From: Pseudomonas oryzihabitans | GTDB taxonomy: Bacteria > Pseudomonadota > Gammaproteobacteria > Pseudomonadales > Pseudomonadaceae | DNA length: 64,000 nt | Reading direction: 5' to 3' | Assembly (NCBI RefSeq): GCF_007665395.1 | Contig: NZ_VDND01000006.1 | Coordinates: 274,438 to 338,437 of the forward strand | Shown: positions 51,124 to 59,579 of the stretch, piece after piece | Numbering within the stretch: the stretch's first letter is position 1 | Layout: each line of letters begins with the position of its first letter | Made by a program: the position numbers and the translations under genes | Notes under the pieces: generated by a model | The model's database searches: none | Told to the model about the DNA's origin: nothing | Seen by the model: the letters and a program-made list of their open reading frames with translations, nothing else

Positions 51124-52434
51124 ATGTGGCTCGCCCAGGAAGTGATCCGTCAGAAGCGCGACGGCGTGGAGCTGTCCGCGGCGGACCTCCAGCGCTTCGT
51201 CCAGGGCATCGCCGACGACAGCCTCAGCGAAGGCCAGGTCGCCGCCTTCGCCATGGCCACCCTGCTACGCGGCATGACCTCCGCCGAGCGCACCGCCCTC
51301 ACCCTGGCCATGCGCGACAGCGGCCAGGTGCTGCACTGGGACCTGCCGGGGCCGGTGGTGGACAAGCATTCCACCGGCGGGGTGGGCGATCTCACCAGTC
51401 TGGTGCTGGCGCCCCTGCTCGCCGCCTGTGGCTGCCATGTGCCCATGATCTCCGGCCGCGGCCTGGGCCACACCGGTGGCACCCTGGACAAGCTGGAGAG
51501 CATTCCCGGCTATCTCATCCGCCCCGGCCTGGCGCGCTTTCGCCAGGTGGTGGCCGAGGTGGGTTGCGCCATCGTCGGTCCCGATGCCGATCTCGCCCCG
51601 GCCGATCGGCGCCTGTACGCCATCCGCGACGTCACCGCCACGGTGGAATCCCTGGACCTGATCACCGCCTCCATCCTGGCGAAGAAGCTCGCTGCCGGCC
51701 TGGACGTGCTGGTCATGGACGTCAAGACCGGCGGTGGCGCCTTCATGGCGGAGCAGGGGGACGCCTTGCGCCTGGCCGACAGCATCGTCGAGGTCGCCGA
51801 GGCGGCAGGGGTCCGGACCCGCGCCCTGGTGACCGACATGGACCAGCCCCTGGCGCGCAGCGCCGGCAATGCGCTGGAGGTGGAGGAGGCCATCGCCCTG
51901 TTGGCCGGCGAGGTCCGCAGCGCGCGTCTCTGGCAGGTGGTCCAGGCCCTGGCCGAAGAAGCGCTGCAGCTGGCGGGCCTGGCGCGCGATGCGCTGGCCG
52001 CCCGCCAACAGGTGCTGGAGGCCTGGGGCAGTGGCGCGGCCTTGCAGCGCTTCGCGGCCATGAACCTGGCACTGGGTGGTCCGGCCACTCTGACCAGCCA
52101 GCCTTGGCAGCACCTGCCCCGGGCGCCGCTGCTGCACGCCGTCTATCCGCCACGGCCTGGCTGGGTCCGGCAGGTCGATACCCGCGCCTTGGGGCTACTG
52201 GTGGTGGAGCTGGGCGGCGGGCGGCGGCGCCCGGAGGAAGCCATCGATCACGCCGTGGGCCTGGCCAAGCTGGCGTTGCCCGGCGAACGGGTGGACGAGA
52301 ACCGGCCACTGGCGGTCATCCATGCGCGGGATGCCGCCAGCGCGGAGTGGGCGGCGACCCGCCTGGCCGCGGCTTACGCGCTGGGTGAGGAGCCGCCGGC
52401 CCGTCTTGCGCCGCCGGTGCTGGCGCGACGCTAG
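51124..52434 (+). CDS. deoA: Thymidine phosphorylase
   Basis: Phosphorolysis of thymidine (and deoxyuridine) to base and deoxyribose 1-phosphate. The 436-residue protein shows the family signature DKHSTGGVGDLTSLVLAPL, the substrate-binding SGRGLGHTGGTLDKLE, ASILAKKLAAGLDVLVMDVK and GGGAFM. Length fits E. coli DeoA (440). With cdd, tsx-like and nupC-type it degrades imported pyrimidine deoxynucleosides. deoB and deoC, needed to use the sugar, are not in the window. Confidence 0.96.
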   Translation: MWLAQEVIRQKRDGVELSAADLQRFVQGIADDSLSEGQVAAFAMATLLRGMTSAERTALTLAMRDSGQVLHWDLPGPVVDKHSTGGVGDLTSLVLAPLLAACGCHVPMISGRGLGHTGGTLDKLESIPGYLIRPGLARFRQVVAEVGCAIVGPDADLAPADRRLYAIRDVTATVESLDLITASILAKKLAAGLDVLVMDVKTGGGAFMAEQGDALRLADSIVEVAEAAGVRTRALVTDMDQPLARSAGNALEVEEAIALLAGEVRSARLWQVVQALAEEALQLAGLARDALAARQQVLEAWGSGAALQRFAAMNLALGGPATLTSQPWQHLPRAPLLHAVYPPRPGWVRQVDTRALGLLVVELGGGRRRPEEAIDHAVGLAKLALPGERVDENRPLAVIHARDAASAEWAATRLAAAYALGEEPPARLAPPVLARR

Positions 52435-52450
52435 CCACGGAATTCCGGAC

Positions 52451-52565
52451 AAAAAAAGACCCGGCAGAGCCGGGTCCAAAACCGTGATTAGCCTGATGAG
52501 GAGATAACCCGAAAGACCAACTGCTGGACCTTCAGTTATCGACCGATCTCGCGACCGGCTGAGTT
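52451..52565 (-). ncRNA. prrF: PrrF-type iron-responsive small RNA
   Basis: Read on the minus strand, the region contains the PrrF core, including TCTTTCGGGTTATCTCC directly followed by TCATCAGGCTAATCACGG, the segment that pairs with target mRNAs such as sodB. About 115 nt from a Fur-controlled promoter to an intrinsic terminator, matching PrrF1/PrrF2 length. It lies directly downstream of cbpA, as in P. aeruginosa, but as a single copy here rather than the tandem pair. Known role: represses iron-containing proteins when iron is scarce. Exact 5' end is predicted. Confidence 0.92.
52458..52476 (-). terminator. Intrinsic terminator of prrF
   Basis: Minus strand: GACCCGGC, loop TCT, GCCGGGTC, then TTTTTTTG (A-run at 52451-52457 on the plus strand). 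It may also slow transcription coming from deoA in the other direction. Confidence 0.93.
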
Positions 52566-52566
52566 G

Positions 52567-52595
52567 AATAATAACAATTCTCATTCCATCGTCAA
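52567..52595 (-). promoter_or_regulatory. Fur box overlapping the prrF promoter
   Basis: The Fur-like 19-mer at 52567-52585 (AATGAGAATTGTTATTATT on the minus strand) matches the GATAATGATAATCATTATC consensus at 12 of 19 positions when read as AATAATAACAATTCTCATT. It overlaps a sigma-70 promoter: -35 TTGACG (52590-52595), 16-bp spacer, -10 TATTAT (52568-52573). Fur-Fe2+ binding here would block prrF in iron-replete cells. Confidence 0.85.
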
Positions 52596-52614
52596 GCGTA
52601 TTCGAGAATATTTC

Positions 52615-53427
52615 TTAACTACCGACGGGAGGCTGTTCCTGGAGGCTCCGCAGCCGCGTGACCTCCTTGTTCAGGGTGTCGATATGGCGCGCCATGTTCT
52701 CGATCAGGCTATGGGCGATGCGCGGGGTGGTCTCCATCAGCGAGACGAACTGGTCCTGCGGAATCACCAGCACCGTACAGGCGGTCTTGGCGATGACGCT
52801 GGCGGTGCGCGCGGTCTGGGTGAAGACCGCCAGGGCACCGACGATCTCGTCCTGGCAGACCTCGCCGACCTTGCAGCCGTCCACCCAGGCCTCGGCGTGC
52901 CCCTCGGTGATGACGAAGACATGCTCGGCGGAGTCGCCCTGGCGAATGATGACCTCGCCGGCGGCATAGCGCCGGAAGCCCGTCGCCGGCTGAGTGACCG
53001 GTGGCTTGAGACGGATCAATGCCTGCGCCAGCAGCGATTGCTGGCCGAGCATGTAGCGCAGCAGGGCATCCCGCTGGCCGGGGCTGGCGGTCGCGGCCGC
53101 GAGGAAGGTCTCGCGGTCGTAGGGCTGCACCAGGACCTCGGCCTCGCTCTCGTAATCCAGCGTCGGCAGGTCCAGCGTGCGCCCCAGGCCGATCAGGTCG
53201 CCCTCGTCGAGCTGGAACAGCGCCCGCTGATCCAGGACCACCCGCAGCGGTCCGCGCTGGATCAGATAGACCTCATCGTTGCGCATCCAGTCCTGCAGCA
53301 GTGCGGCAGGACTCAGGTGCAGGGCCTGCCGGCTCGGTGCCACACCACTGAGCAGCCGCGCGGGAATGGCTTGCAAGGCCTGGCGCAACTGATCGACATA
53401 AGGAGGCTGATCGCCAATGAGGTACAT
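52615..53427 (-). CDS. cbpA: Cyclic AMP-binding protein CbpA
   Basis: A 270-residue protein with two cyclic-nucleotide-binding (double-psi barrel) domains. The first (about 15-110) is degenerate; the second (about 150-245) has the phosphate-binding pattern DEIVGALAVFTQTARTASV. A coiled-coil-like C-terminus (ENMARHIDTLNKEVTRLRSL) follows; there is no DNA-binding domain, so it is not a CRP-type regulator. Position beside prrF and family similarity match P. aeruginosa CbpA, a polar cAMP-binding protein whose gene is Vfr-activated. A Vfr-like site lies upstream. Confidence 0.88.
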   Translation of the reverse strand: MYLIGDQPPYVDQLRQALQAIPARLLSGVAPSRQALHLSPAALLQDWMRNDEVYLIQRGPLRVVLDQRALFQLDEGDLIGLGRTLDLPTLDYESEAEVLVQPYDRETFLAAATASPGQRDALLRYMLGQQSLLAQALIRLKPPVTQPATGFRRYAAGEVIIRQGDSAEHVFVITEGHAEAWVDGCKVGEVCQDEIVGALAVFTQTARTASVIAKTACTVLVIPQDQFVSLMETTPRIAHSLIENMARHIDTLNKEVTRLRSLQEQPPVGS

Positions 53428-53457
53428 GCTGCCAATTCCTTCTTGTTACGCAGAGGC

Positions 53458-53473
53458 TGTGACGTGGGTCGCA
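53458..53473 (-). promoter_or_regulatory. Vfr/CRP-type binding site upstream of cbpA
   Basis: TGTGA-CGTGGG-TCGCA on the plus strand differs from TGTGA-N6-TCACA at one position. It is centred about 38 bp upstream of the cbpA start. vfr itself is in this window. Binding is inferred from the match and from known Vfr control of cbpA in P. aeruginosa. Confidence 0.6.
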
Positions 53474-53557
53474 CGATAAGCCGCTCGTCGGCGACCGTAA
53501 ATCCACAACGCTACGAGCTGTGACGGAACGCGTGTTCTGTCTTCCGGGAGGTCCTGC

Positions 53558-55105
53558 TCATGCCGGGGCACGGCCCAGACGGCGGCTGATGCGCGCAGGC
53601 AAGGCTTCCAACTGGCCTGCCTGGCCGAGCGCTACGATCAGCGCCCGATCCTGCTCGGCCGGCTGCAGGGGATCCTGCGCCTGGCGCTGCGCCGCCACTA
53701 CCGCCAGGGTGGCCTCCGACGGATCGGTGCCTGCGGCCTGGCGCTCCTGCAACCAGCGGGCGATGAGGTCGTCGTCGGCCTGGCAATCGATGATCAGCGA
53801 GGGGACGCCCTGATCCTCGGCCAGTGCCTGGGCAGCGGCGCGCTGCGCCTGCTTGAGATAGGTGGCGTCGAGAACCAGCGGATAGCCGGCGGCCAGTACC
53901 TGGGCGCCGATCTCGTGCAGGCGCGCATAGGTGGCTTCGCCCGCGGCCGCGCTGTAGCGGGTGGCTTCGTCGCTGTCGGCATAGAGGCGCTGGCGCTCCA
54001 CATCCGATCTCAGGCGAATGGCGCCGAGCGCTTCCACTAGGGCGAGGGCCACGGTGCTCTTGCCGATGCCCGACACCCCGTGCATCACCGCCGCGAAGGG
54101 CTGGGGCACCTGGGTGTAGCCTTCGGCCAGCGCCGTGTAGCTGCGATAGCCGGCGAGGATCTCGGCGCGCAATTCCGGCGCCTCCGCCTGGCCCAGGCGG
54201 AAGAGGGCGATCTTGGCCCGCACCATGGCGCGGTAGGCCTTGTAGAAGTCGAGCAGGGCCAGGCCCGCGTAGTCGCCGGTCGCCTCGAAGTAGGCGTTGA
54301 CGAAGCGCTGGCTCAGCGCCTTGAGTCCACGATCCTCCAGGTCCATGGCCAGGAAGCCGGCATCGCCCATGGTGTCGGTCAGGCGGAAGGGCTCGTTGAA
54401 TTCGATGCAGTCGAACAGCACCACCTCACCATCGAGCAGGGTGGCGTTGGCCAGGTGGATGTCGCCATGGCATTCGCGGATGTAGCCGTCGCGGCAGCGC
54501 GCCTCGAACAGCGGCAGCAGGCGGACATAGCTGGCTTCGGCCCAGGCTTCGAGCTGGTCGAGCTGCTGGAGGTCGGCCGCCTCGCTGAGCATGGCGCGGA
54601 TCTGCTCGAAATTCTGTCGAACCGGCGCCATGGCCGCGTCCGGCGTGCACAGCGGATGCTCGGTCGCGACCCGTGGCGCCGCCAGGTGGAAGCGGGCGAT
54701 CTGCTCGGCCAGGGCGTCGATGTGCGCGGCGCTCAGTTCGCCGCGCTTCTGCACTTCGCTGAGCAGCTGGCTCTGGGGGAATTCGCGCATGCGCAGGGCG
54801 TATTCGATTACCGGACCGCTGCCGTTCAGTTCCGGCGCGGTTTCGCTGCCGGTGATGGCCACCACGTCCTGATAGAGGTCACGGGTCAGGCGCTGATTGA
54901 GTCGCAGCTCTTCCCGGCAGAAATGGCCCCGCGCCTCGAGGTCGGTGAAGTCCAGGAAGCCGAAGTTCACCGGCTTCTTCAGCTTGTAGGCGACTTCGCC
55001 GGTCAGCACGACCCAGGAAATATGGGTTTCGATGACCCTGAACGCCGACGTCGGATGGGGATAGAGCGCCGGGTTCTGCAGGGCGGAAATCAGGAGCTGG
55101 CTCAC
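53558..55105 (-). CDS. Fused APH-like phosphotransferase and P-loop kinase-like protein
   Basis: A 515-residue two-domain protein. The N-terminal half resembles aminoglycoside phosphotransferases (ECHGDIHLANATLLDGEVVLFDCIEF, about residue 210). The C-terminal half is a zeta-toxin/shikimate-kinase-like P-loop NTPase (VMHGVSGIGKSTVALALVEA, about residue 345). The start is GTG at 55105, read as MSQLLISALQ and preceded by AAGGAC; the frame remains open upstream over mrcB but that part is antisense. Found across proteobacteria, function unknown; the APH fold does not imply drug resistance. Divergent from mrcB. Confidence 0.85.
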   Translation of the reverse strand: MSQLLISALQNPALYPHPTSAFRVIETHISWVVLTGEVAYKLKKPVNFGFLDFTDLEARGHFCREELRLNQRLTRDLYQDVVAITGSETAPELNGSGPVIEYALRMREFPQSQLLSEVQKRGELSAAHIDALAEQIARFHLAAPRVATEHPLCTPDAAMAPVRQNFEQIRAMLSEAADLQQLDQLEAWAEASYVRLLPLFEARCRDGYIRECHGDIHLANATLLDGEVVLFDCIEFNEPFRLTDTMGDAGFLAMDLEDRGLKALSQRFVNAYFEATGDYAGLALLDFYKAYRAMVRAKIALFRLGQAEAPELRAEILAGYRSYTALAEGYTQVPQPFAAVMHGVSGIGKSTVALALVEALGAIRLRSDVERQRLYADSDEATRYSAAAGEATYARLHEIGAQVLAAGYPLVLDATYLKQAQRAAAQALAEDQGVPSLIIDCQADDDLIARWLQERQAAGTDPSEATLAVVAAQRQAQDPLQPAEQDRALIVALGQAGQLEALPARISRRLGRAPA

Positions 55106-55244
55106 GGTCGGTCCTTGTAGGGAATGGATGCCGGCATTATCGCTGTCAGGGCGGTCCACGCAAGCCGCGACACCGGGAAGGGGCGTCCTTGAACCCCAGC
55201 TGACGAAGCGCTGGCAGGCCGCTGTCGGCCACCGGGCAAGTGCG

Positions 55245-55250
55245 TATAAT
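55245..55250 (+). promoter_or_regulatory. TATAAT -10 element 9 bp before mrcB start
   Basis: A perfect TATAAT with 8 bp (GCGCCGCC) before the mrcB ATG at 55259. If used, the transcript would start at or next to the start codon, giving a near-leaderless mRNA. No good -35 or ribosome-binding site is evident. Confidence 0.5.
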
Positions 55251-55258
55251 GCGCCGCC

Positions 55259-57601
55259 ATGAAGCGACCCCGATCCTCTCGTTCCCGCAAGCGCAAGACC
55301 TTCGATTGGCGCCGTCTGTCCGGTTGGGCAGTCAAGCTCGGTCTGGTCGCGCTGGTAGCCCTGGCTGGCGTATGCATCTATCTGGATGCCGTGGTCCAGG
55401 AAAAATTCTCCGGCAAGCGCTGGACCATTCCGGCCAAGGTCTATGCCCGACCGCTGGAATTGTTCAATGGCGTCAAGCTCAGCCGTGACGACTTCCTCAC
55501 CGAACTCGATGCCCTCGGCTATCGCCGCGAGAAGACCGTGGACGGCCCCGGCAGCGTCTCCGTGGGCGCCTCCACGGTCGAGCTGAACACCCGTGGCTTC
55601 CAGTTCTACGAAGGCGTCGAGCCGGCCCGGGCGATCCGCGTGCGCTTCGCCGGCGGCACCGTCTCCGGCGTCAGTGCCCTGGACGGCAGCAACCTCGCCG
55701 TGGCCCGCCTGGAGCCGCTGCTGATCGGTGGCATCTATCCGGCGCACAACGAGGATCGCATCCTCATCAAGCTCGACCAGGCGCCGCCGCATCTGGTCGA
55801 CGGCCTGGTGGCGGTCGAGGATCGCGAGTTCTGGCACCACCACGGCGTCTCGCCCAAATCCATCGCCCGCGCGGTCTGGGTCAACGCCACCAGCGGCCAG
55901 GTGCGCCAGGGCGGCAGTACCCTGACCCAGCAGCTGGTGAAGAACTTCTATCTCACCAATGAGCGCAGCATCACCCGCAAGGGCACCGAAGCCCTCATGG
56001 CGCTGCTGCTGGAACTGCATTACAGCAAGCAGGAGATCCTCGAGGCCTACCTCAACGAGGTGTTCCTCGGTCAGGACGGCTCGCGCGCCATCCACGGCTT
56101 CGGCCTGGCGGCGCAGTACTTCTTCGGCCAGCCCTTCAGCGAGCTGAAACTGCACCAGGTGGCCCTGCTGGTCGGCCTGGTCAAGGGGCCGTCCTACTAT
56201 AATCCGCGGCGCTATCCCGAACGCGCCATGGCCCGCCGCAACCTGGTACTCGACCTCATGGCCGAGCAGGGCGTGGTCAGCGCCACCGAGGCCGAGGCCG
56301 CCAAGGCCCGGCCGCTGGGCATCACCAAGGCCGGCAGCCTGACCAACAGCTCCTTCCCGGCCTTCGTCGACCTGGTCAAGCGCCAGCTCAAGCAGGACTA
56401 TCGCGACGAAGACCTCACCGAGGAAGGCCTGCGCATCTTCACCAGCTTCGACCCCATCCTGCAGACCAAGGCCGAGGCGGCCATGGGCGAGACCATGAAG
56501 CGCATCGACGGCCGCAAGGGCGCGGAAAACGTTGAGTCGGCCATGGTGGTGACCAATCCGGAAACCGGCGAGGTCCAGGCCCTGCTGGGCGGGCGCGATC
56601 CGCGCTTCGCCGGCTACAACCGGGCGCTCGACGCAGTGCGCCAGGTCGGCTCGCTGATCAAGCCGGCGGTCTACCTCACCGCGCTGGAACGCCCCAGCAA
56701 GTACACCCTGACCACTCTGATCCAGGACGAACCCTTCTCGGTCAAGGGCGCCGATGGCCAGGTCTGGCGGCCGCAGAACTACGAGCACAAGGCCCACGGC
56801 ACCATCTTCCTCTACCAGGGCCTGGCGCACTCCTACAACCTGTCCACCGCGCGCCTGGGTCTGGACCTGGGCGTGCCCGAGGTGCTCAAGACCGTCGAGC
56901 GCCTCGGCGTGAGCCGCGCCCTGCCGCCTTACCCGGCGACCCTGCTCGGCGCTGGCGCCCTGACGCCCATGGAAGTGGCGACCATGTACCAGACGCTGGC
57001 CAATGGTGGCTTCAACACCCCGCTGCGCAGCATCCGCAGCGTGCTCGACGCCAATGGTGAGCCGCTCAAGCGCTATCCCTTCCAGATCGAGCAGCGCTTC
57101 GATACCGGCGCCATCTACCTGGTGCAGTACGCCATGCAGCGCGTCATGCGCGAGGGTACCGGTCGCTCGGTCTACAACCAGATTCCCACCAGCGTGAACC
57201 TGGCGGGCAAGACCGGCACCACCAACGATTCCCGCGACAGCTGGTTCTCCGGCTTCAGCCAGGACCTGCTGGCAGTGGTCTGGCTGGGTCGCGACGACAA
57301 CGGCAAGACACCGCTGACCGGTGCCACTGGGGCCCTGCAGGTGTGGAGCAACTTCATGCGCCGCGCCGACCCGGTCTCGCTGGACATGCCGGTGCCGGAC
57401 AACATCACCCAGGCCTGGGTGGATGCCACCACCGGCCGCGGCACCGATCCCTCGTGTCCCAACGCCGTGCAGATGCCTTATATTCGCGGCAGTGAACCGC
57501 CGGCGGGGGCCTCCTGTGGCGCGCCGGCCGCGCCCGCCGCCGGCGGGAACGGCAACGGCGGCAATCCGGTCATGGACTGGGTCAAGGGTTGGTTGAATTG
57601 A
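55259..57601 (+). CDS. mrcB: Penicillin-binding protein 1B (bifunctional transglycosylase/transpeptidase)
   Basis: A 780-residue class A PBP. Short basic cytoplasmic N-terminus, one membrane anchor (about 25-45: AVKLGLVALVALAGVCIYLD), UB2H domain (about 60-150, bound by LpoP), glycosyltransferase domain with VAVEDREFWHHHG and QGGSTLTQQLVKN (catalytic Glu residues), and transpeptidase domain with SLIKP (nucleophile Ser), SYN and KTGTTND. Ends with an acidic/glycine tail and WVKGWLN. It polymerises and crosslinks peptidoglycan. Followed by lpoP, whose product activates it in P. aeruginosa. Confidence 0.97.
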   Translation: MKRPRSSRSRKRKTFDWRRLSGWAVKLGLVALVALAGVCIYLDAVVQEKFSGKRWTIPAKVYARPLELFNGVKLSRDDFLTELDALGYRREKTVDGPGSVSVGASTVELNTRGFQFYEGVEPARAIRVRFAGGTVSGVSALDGSNLAVARLEPLLIGGIYPAHNEDRILIKLDQAPPHLVDGLVAVEDREFWHHHGVSPKSIARAVWVNATSGQVRQGGSTLTQQLVKNFYLTNERSITRKGTEALMALLLELHYSKQEILEAYLNEVFLGQDGSRAIHGFGLAAQYFFGQPFSELKLHQVALLVGLVKGPSYYNPRRYPERAMARRNLVLDLMAEQGVVSATEAEAAKARPLGITKAGSLTNSSFPAFVDLVKRQLKQDYRDEDLTEEGLRIFTSFDPILQTKAEAAMGETMKRIDGRKGAENVESAMVVTNPETGEVQALLGGRDPRFAGYNRALDAVRQVGSLIKPAVYLTALERPSKYTLTTLIQDEPFSVKGADGQVWRPQNYEHKAHGTIFLYQGLAHSYNLSTARLGLDLGVPEVLKTVERLGVSRALPPYPATLLGAGALTPMEVATMYQTLANGGFNTPLRSIRSVLDANGEPLKRYPFQIEQRFDTGAIYLVQYAMQRVMREGTGRSVYNQIPTSVNLAGKTGTTNDSRDSWFSGFSQDLLAVVWLGRDDNGKTPLTGATGALQVWSNFMRRADPVSLDMPVPDNITQAWVDATTGRGTDPSCPNAVQMPYIRGSEPPAGASCGAPAAPAAGGNGNGGNPVMDWVKGWLN

Positions 57602-57612
57602 GAGGTCGCAAG

Positions 57613-58389
57613 GTGACGAAAGCAGTCTGGCCGGTGGTGATCGCCGGTGTTCTCCTCGCCGGTTGCGCCACGCCGCAGCGTGGTGCCATCCCGGTGGTCG
57701 ATTCCGGCGGCCCGGTATCCAATGGCGAACTCTATCGCCAGGGCAACAACCGGCCGTTGCCGGCCCAGCGCCAGGCCCCGGTGGCTGCGGCGCCCGCGAC
57801 GCCGGCGGACTCGGGCGTGACCGTCATGGTGCCGGGCGGCAGCTCGGCGCCGCTGGAGACCTTTGCCGCGCCCGCCGCCTCCGCGCCGCTGATCACCTCG
57901 TCCAGCGCCAGTGCACCGGTCGCCCAGGCGCCGGTACAGTCCAATTACTCGCAGCCGGTCTACCCGCCCGCCAGCCAGGGCGCTGCCGCGGCCGCCAGCA
58001 GCGCGCCGACCGGCATCCCGTCCTCGGGTGGTTCCGCGGCTTCCGGCCTGGCCGCCGACGAACAGCTCGACGGCCCGGTCCTGTCGCTGTTGACCACCGC
58101 CCAGCAACAGCAGACGGGGGGTGACCTCAATGGCGCCTCCTCGAGTCTGGAGCGGGCCATGCGCATCGCCCCCCGCGAGCCCCAGGTGCTCTATCGCCTG
58201 GCCCAGGTCCGCCTGGCCCAGAACGATCCCGCCCAGGGCGAGCAGCTGGCCCGTCGCGCCCTGACCTATGCGGGTGGTCGTCCTGCCCTGCAAGCCAGTC
58301 TCTGGCAACTGATCGCCCAGGCCCGCGAGGCCCAGGGCGATGCTTCCGGCGCCGCGCTGGCCCGCCAGAAGGCCCAGGTGGGTACCTGA
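57613..58389 (+). CDS. lpoP: LpoP, outer-membrane lipoprotein activator of PBP1B
   Basis: A 258-residue lipoprotein starting at GTG (TKAVWPVVIAGVLLAGC follows), with lipobox LAGC. After the lipidated Cys there is a long Ala/Pro/Ser-rich disordered linker (about 25-150), then a TPR-like helical domain (GPVLSLLTTAQQQQTGGD..., about 160-255). This matches LpoP, which reaches from the outer membrane to the UB2H domain of PBP1B. It lies 11 bp after mrcB and shares its last base with the downstream yqcC-like gene. Confidence 0.87.
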   Translation: MTKAVWPVVIAGVLLAGCATPQRGAIPVVDSGGPVSNGELYRQGNNRPLPAQRQAPVAAAPATPADSGVTVMVPGGSSAPLETFAAPAASAPLITSSSASAPVAQAPVQSNYSQPVYPPASQGAAAAASSAPTGIPSSGGSAASGLAADEQLDGPVLSLLTTAQQQQTGGDLNGASSSLERAMRIAPREPQVLYRLAQVRLAQNDPAQGEQLARRALTYAGGRPALQASLWQLIAQAREAQGDASGAALARQKAQVGT

Positions 58390-58715
58390 TGGACGAGCGC
58401 CTGCCTGCCCTGGCCGATCAGTTGCTGCGGATCGAGCGCGAATTGCGCCTGCTCGGCTGGTGGTCGGCCCAGGCGCCCAGCGCCGAGGCCCTGGCCAGCC
58501 AGGAGCCCTTCTGCGTGGATACCCTGAGTTTCGCCCAGTGGCTGCAGTGGATCTTCCTGCCGCGGATGAAGCTGATCATCGAGAGCGATGCGGTCCTGCC
58601 GGCGCGCTCGGGCATCCGCCCGATGGCCGAGGTCGTCTACCAGGGCAACCTTGATCCCGTGTTGCCCTTGCTGGCCTCCCTGGCCGAGTTCGACCGGCTC
58701 ATCGAAAGCCCCTGA
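58389..58715 (+). CDS. YqcC family protein (DUF446)
   Basis: A 108-residue, mostly helical cytoplasmic protein with the YqcC pattern LLRIERELRLLGWW, SQEPFCVDTLSFAQWLQWIFLPRM and GNLDPVLPLL. Its ATG overlaps the lpoP stop (TGATG). E. coli yqcC neighbours truC; biochemical role is not established. Its stop is one base away from the convergent DUF4124 gene stop, so no terminator separates them. Confidence 0.85.
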   Translation: MDERLPALADQLLRIERELRLLGWWSAQAPSAEALASQEPFCVDTLSFAQWLQWIFLPRMKLIIESDAVLPARSGIRPMAEVVYQGNLDPVLPLLASLAEFDRLIESP

Positions 58716-58716
58716 G

Positions 58717-59181
58717 CTACTTGCCGCAATTCTGTTCGATCGACAGCTGGGTATCGGCCAACCGCTGCTGACGCTCTTCCTCGGTCAGCCGGCGCGTCTC
58801 GCCCCGACCGGACTGGACCAGGATGCGCGGGTTGTTTCTCAGCTGCGCCAGGTTGTTGCGCGCCTGGTTGCACTGCTCCTTGAGCTTGGCCTGGTCTTCC
58901 CGCACCTGCGCCTTCACCTGGCGATCCAGCTCCTGTTGCTGGGCATCGTTGGACACCGAGGGCTGCTGGGCGCCATTGGGCATCTTGTAGGTCGGCGCAC
59001 TGCCACTGCCATTGATCTGCGGCGCCGTCTTCACGTCCACTTCATTGGCCTTCTGCCCCTCGGGCGGCTGGGCGCTGAAGTGGGTGACGCCCTTGTCGTC
59101 GGTCCATTTGTAGACCTGGGCAGCCTGGGCGTACAGGCTGCAGGCGAAAGCCAGGGCGGAAAGCCAGAAGATCGAGCGCAT
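58717..59181 (-). CDS. DUF4124 domain periplasmic protein
   Basis: A 154-residue exported protein starting MRSIFWLSALAFACSLYAQA with signal peptide cleavage likely after AQA. The DUF4124 motif VYKWTDDKGVTHFSAQPPEG follows directly, then a charged helical region (QQELDRQVKAQVREDQAKLKEQ) and NPRILVQSG. Found in several copies per Pseudomonas genome; no known function. Upstream reading frames exist but the signal peptide fixes the start. Confidence 0.85.
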   Translation of the reverse strand: MRSIFWLSALAFACSLYAQAAQVYKWTDDKGVTHFSAQPPEGQKANEVDVKTAPQINGSGSAPTYKMPNGAQQPSVSNDAQQQELDRQVKAQVREDQAKLKEQCNQARNNLAQLRNNPRILVQSGRGETRRLTEEERQQRLADTQLSIEQNCGK

Positions 59182-59579
59182 GGGAATCCTGGGAGGAGGG
59201 GAGGACAGGACTTCACTATAAGAGGTGGCGTCGACCTTTTCATCAAGGCCGAGCGCCGACGATCTATTGTGTCTGCCCACACCTTTCGGCTTGACTTGCG
59301 CCGGTCGAATGCGAACAATCCAAAGTTCGCTATAGCGAATCGGCCCAAAGCTGACTCCTCGGCAGACCATGAGGTGCCTACCCGCGCCGCCACAGTCAAA
59401 TACCCTGCACCGCGTTACCTCGCGTCGGGTGGAAGCTCCAGCATTCATCGGAACCTTCCAACAAGGCTTTCTAGGCAGCTGAATCGTCGGTGATCACCGT
59501 CGCCCGTGCTCTGCCTTGCAGTCAACCGAACCTTGAACGTCCCCGATGGGCGTTCGCCACGCGTGGAATGAGGTGATAC
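59182..59579. other. 398-bp leader/promoter region upstream of ilvI
   Basis: Divergent spacer between the DUF4124 gene and ilvI. A CTATAAG at about 59215-59221 is a plausible -10. I searched for a leader peptide rich in Ile, Val or Leu codons (classical attenuation) and found no convincing one. The ilvI ribosome-binding site is GAGGTGAT. Confidence 0.45.

Noticed and set aside
55106..56830. N-terminal 575-codon extension of the APH/ATPase frame over mrcB
   Set aside because: The extension is antisense to the mrcB coding sequence and resembles no protein; family members begin at MSQLLIS (GTG at 55105).
59182..59579. Branched-chain amino acid leader peptide before ilvI
   Set aside because: No short frame with clustered Ile/Val/Leu codons and a terminator was found.
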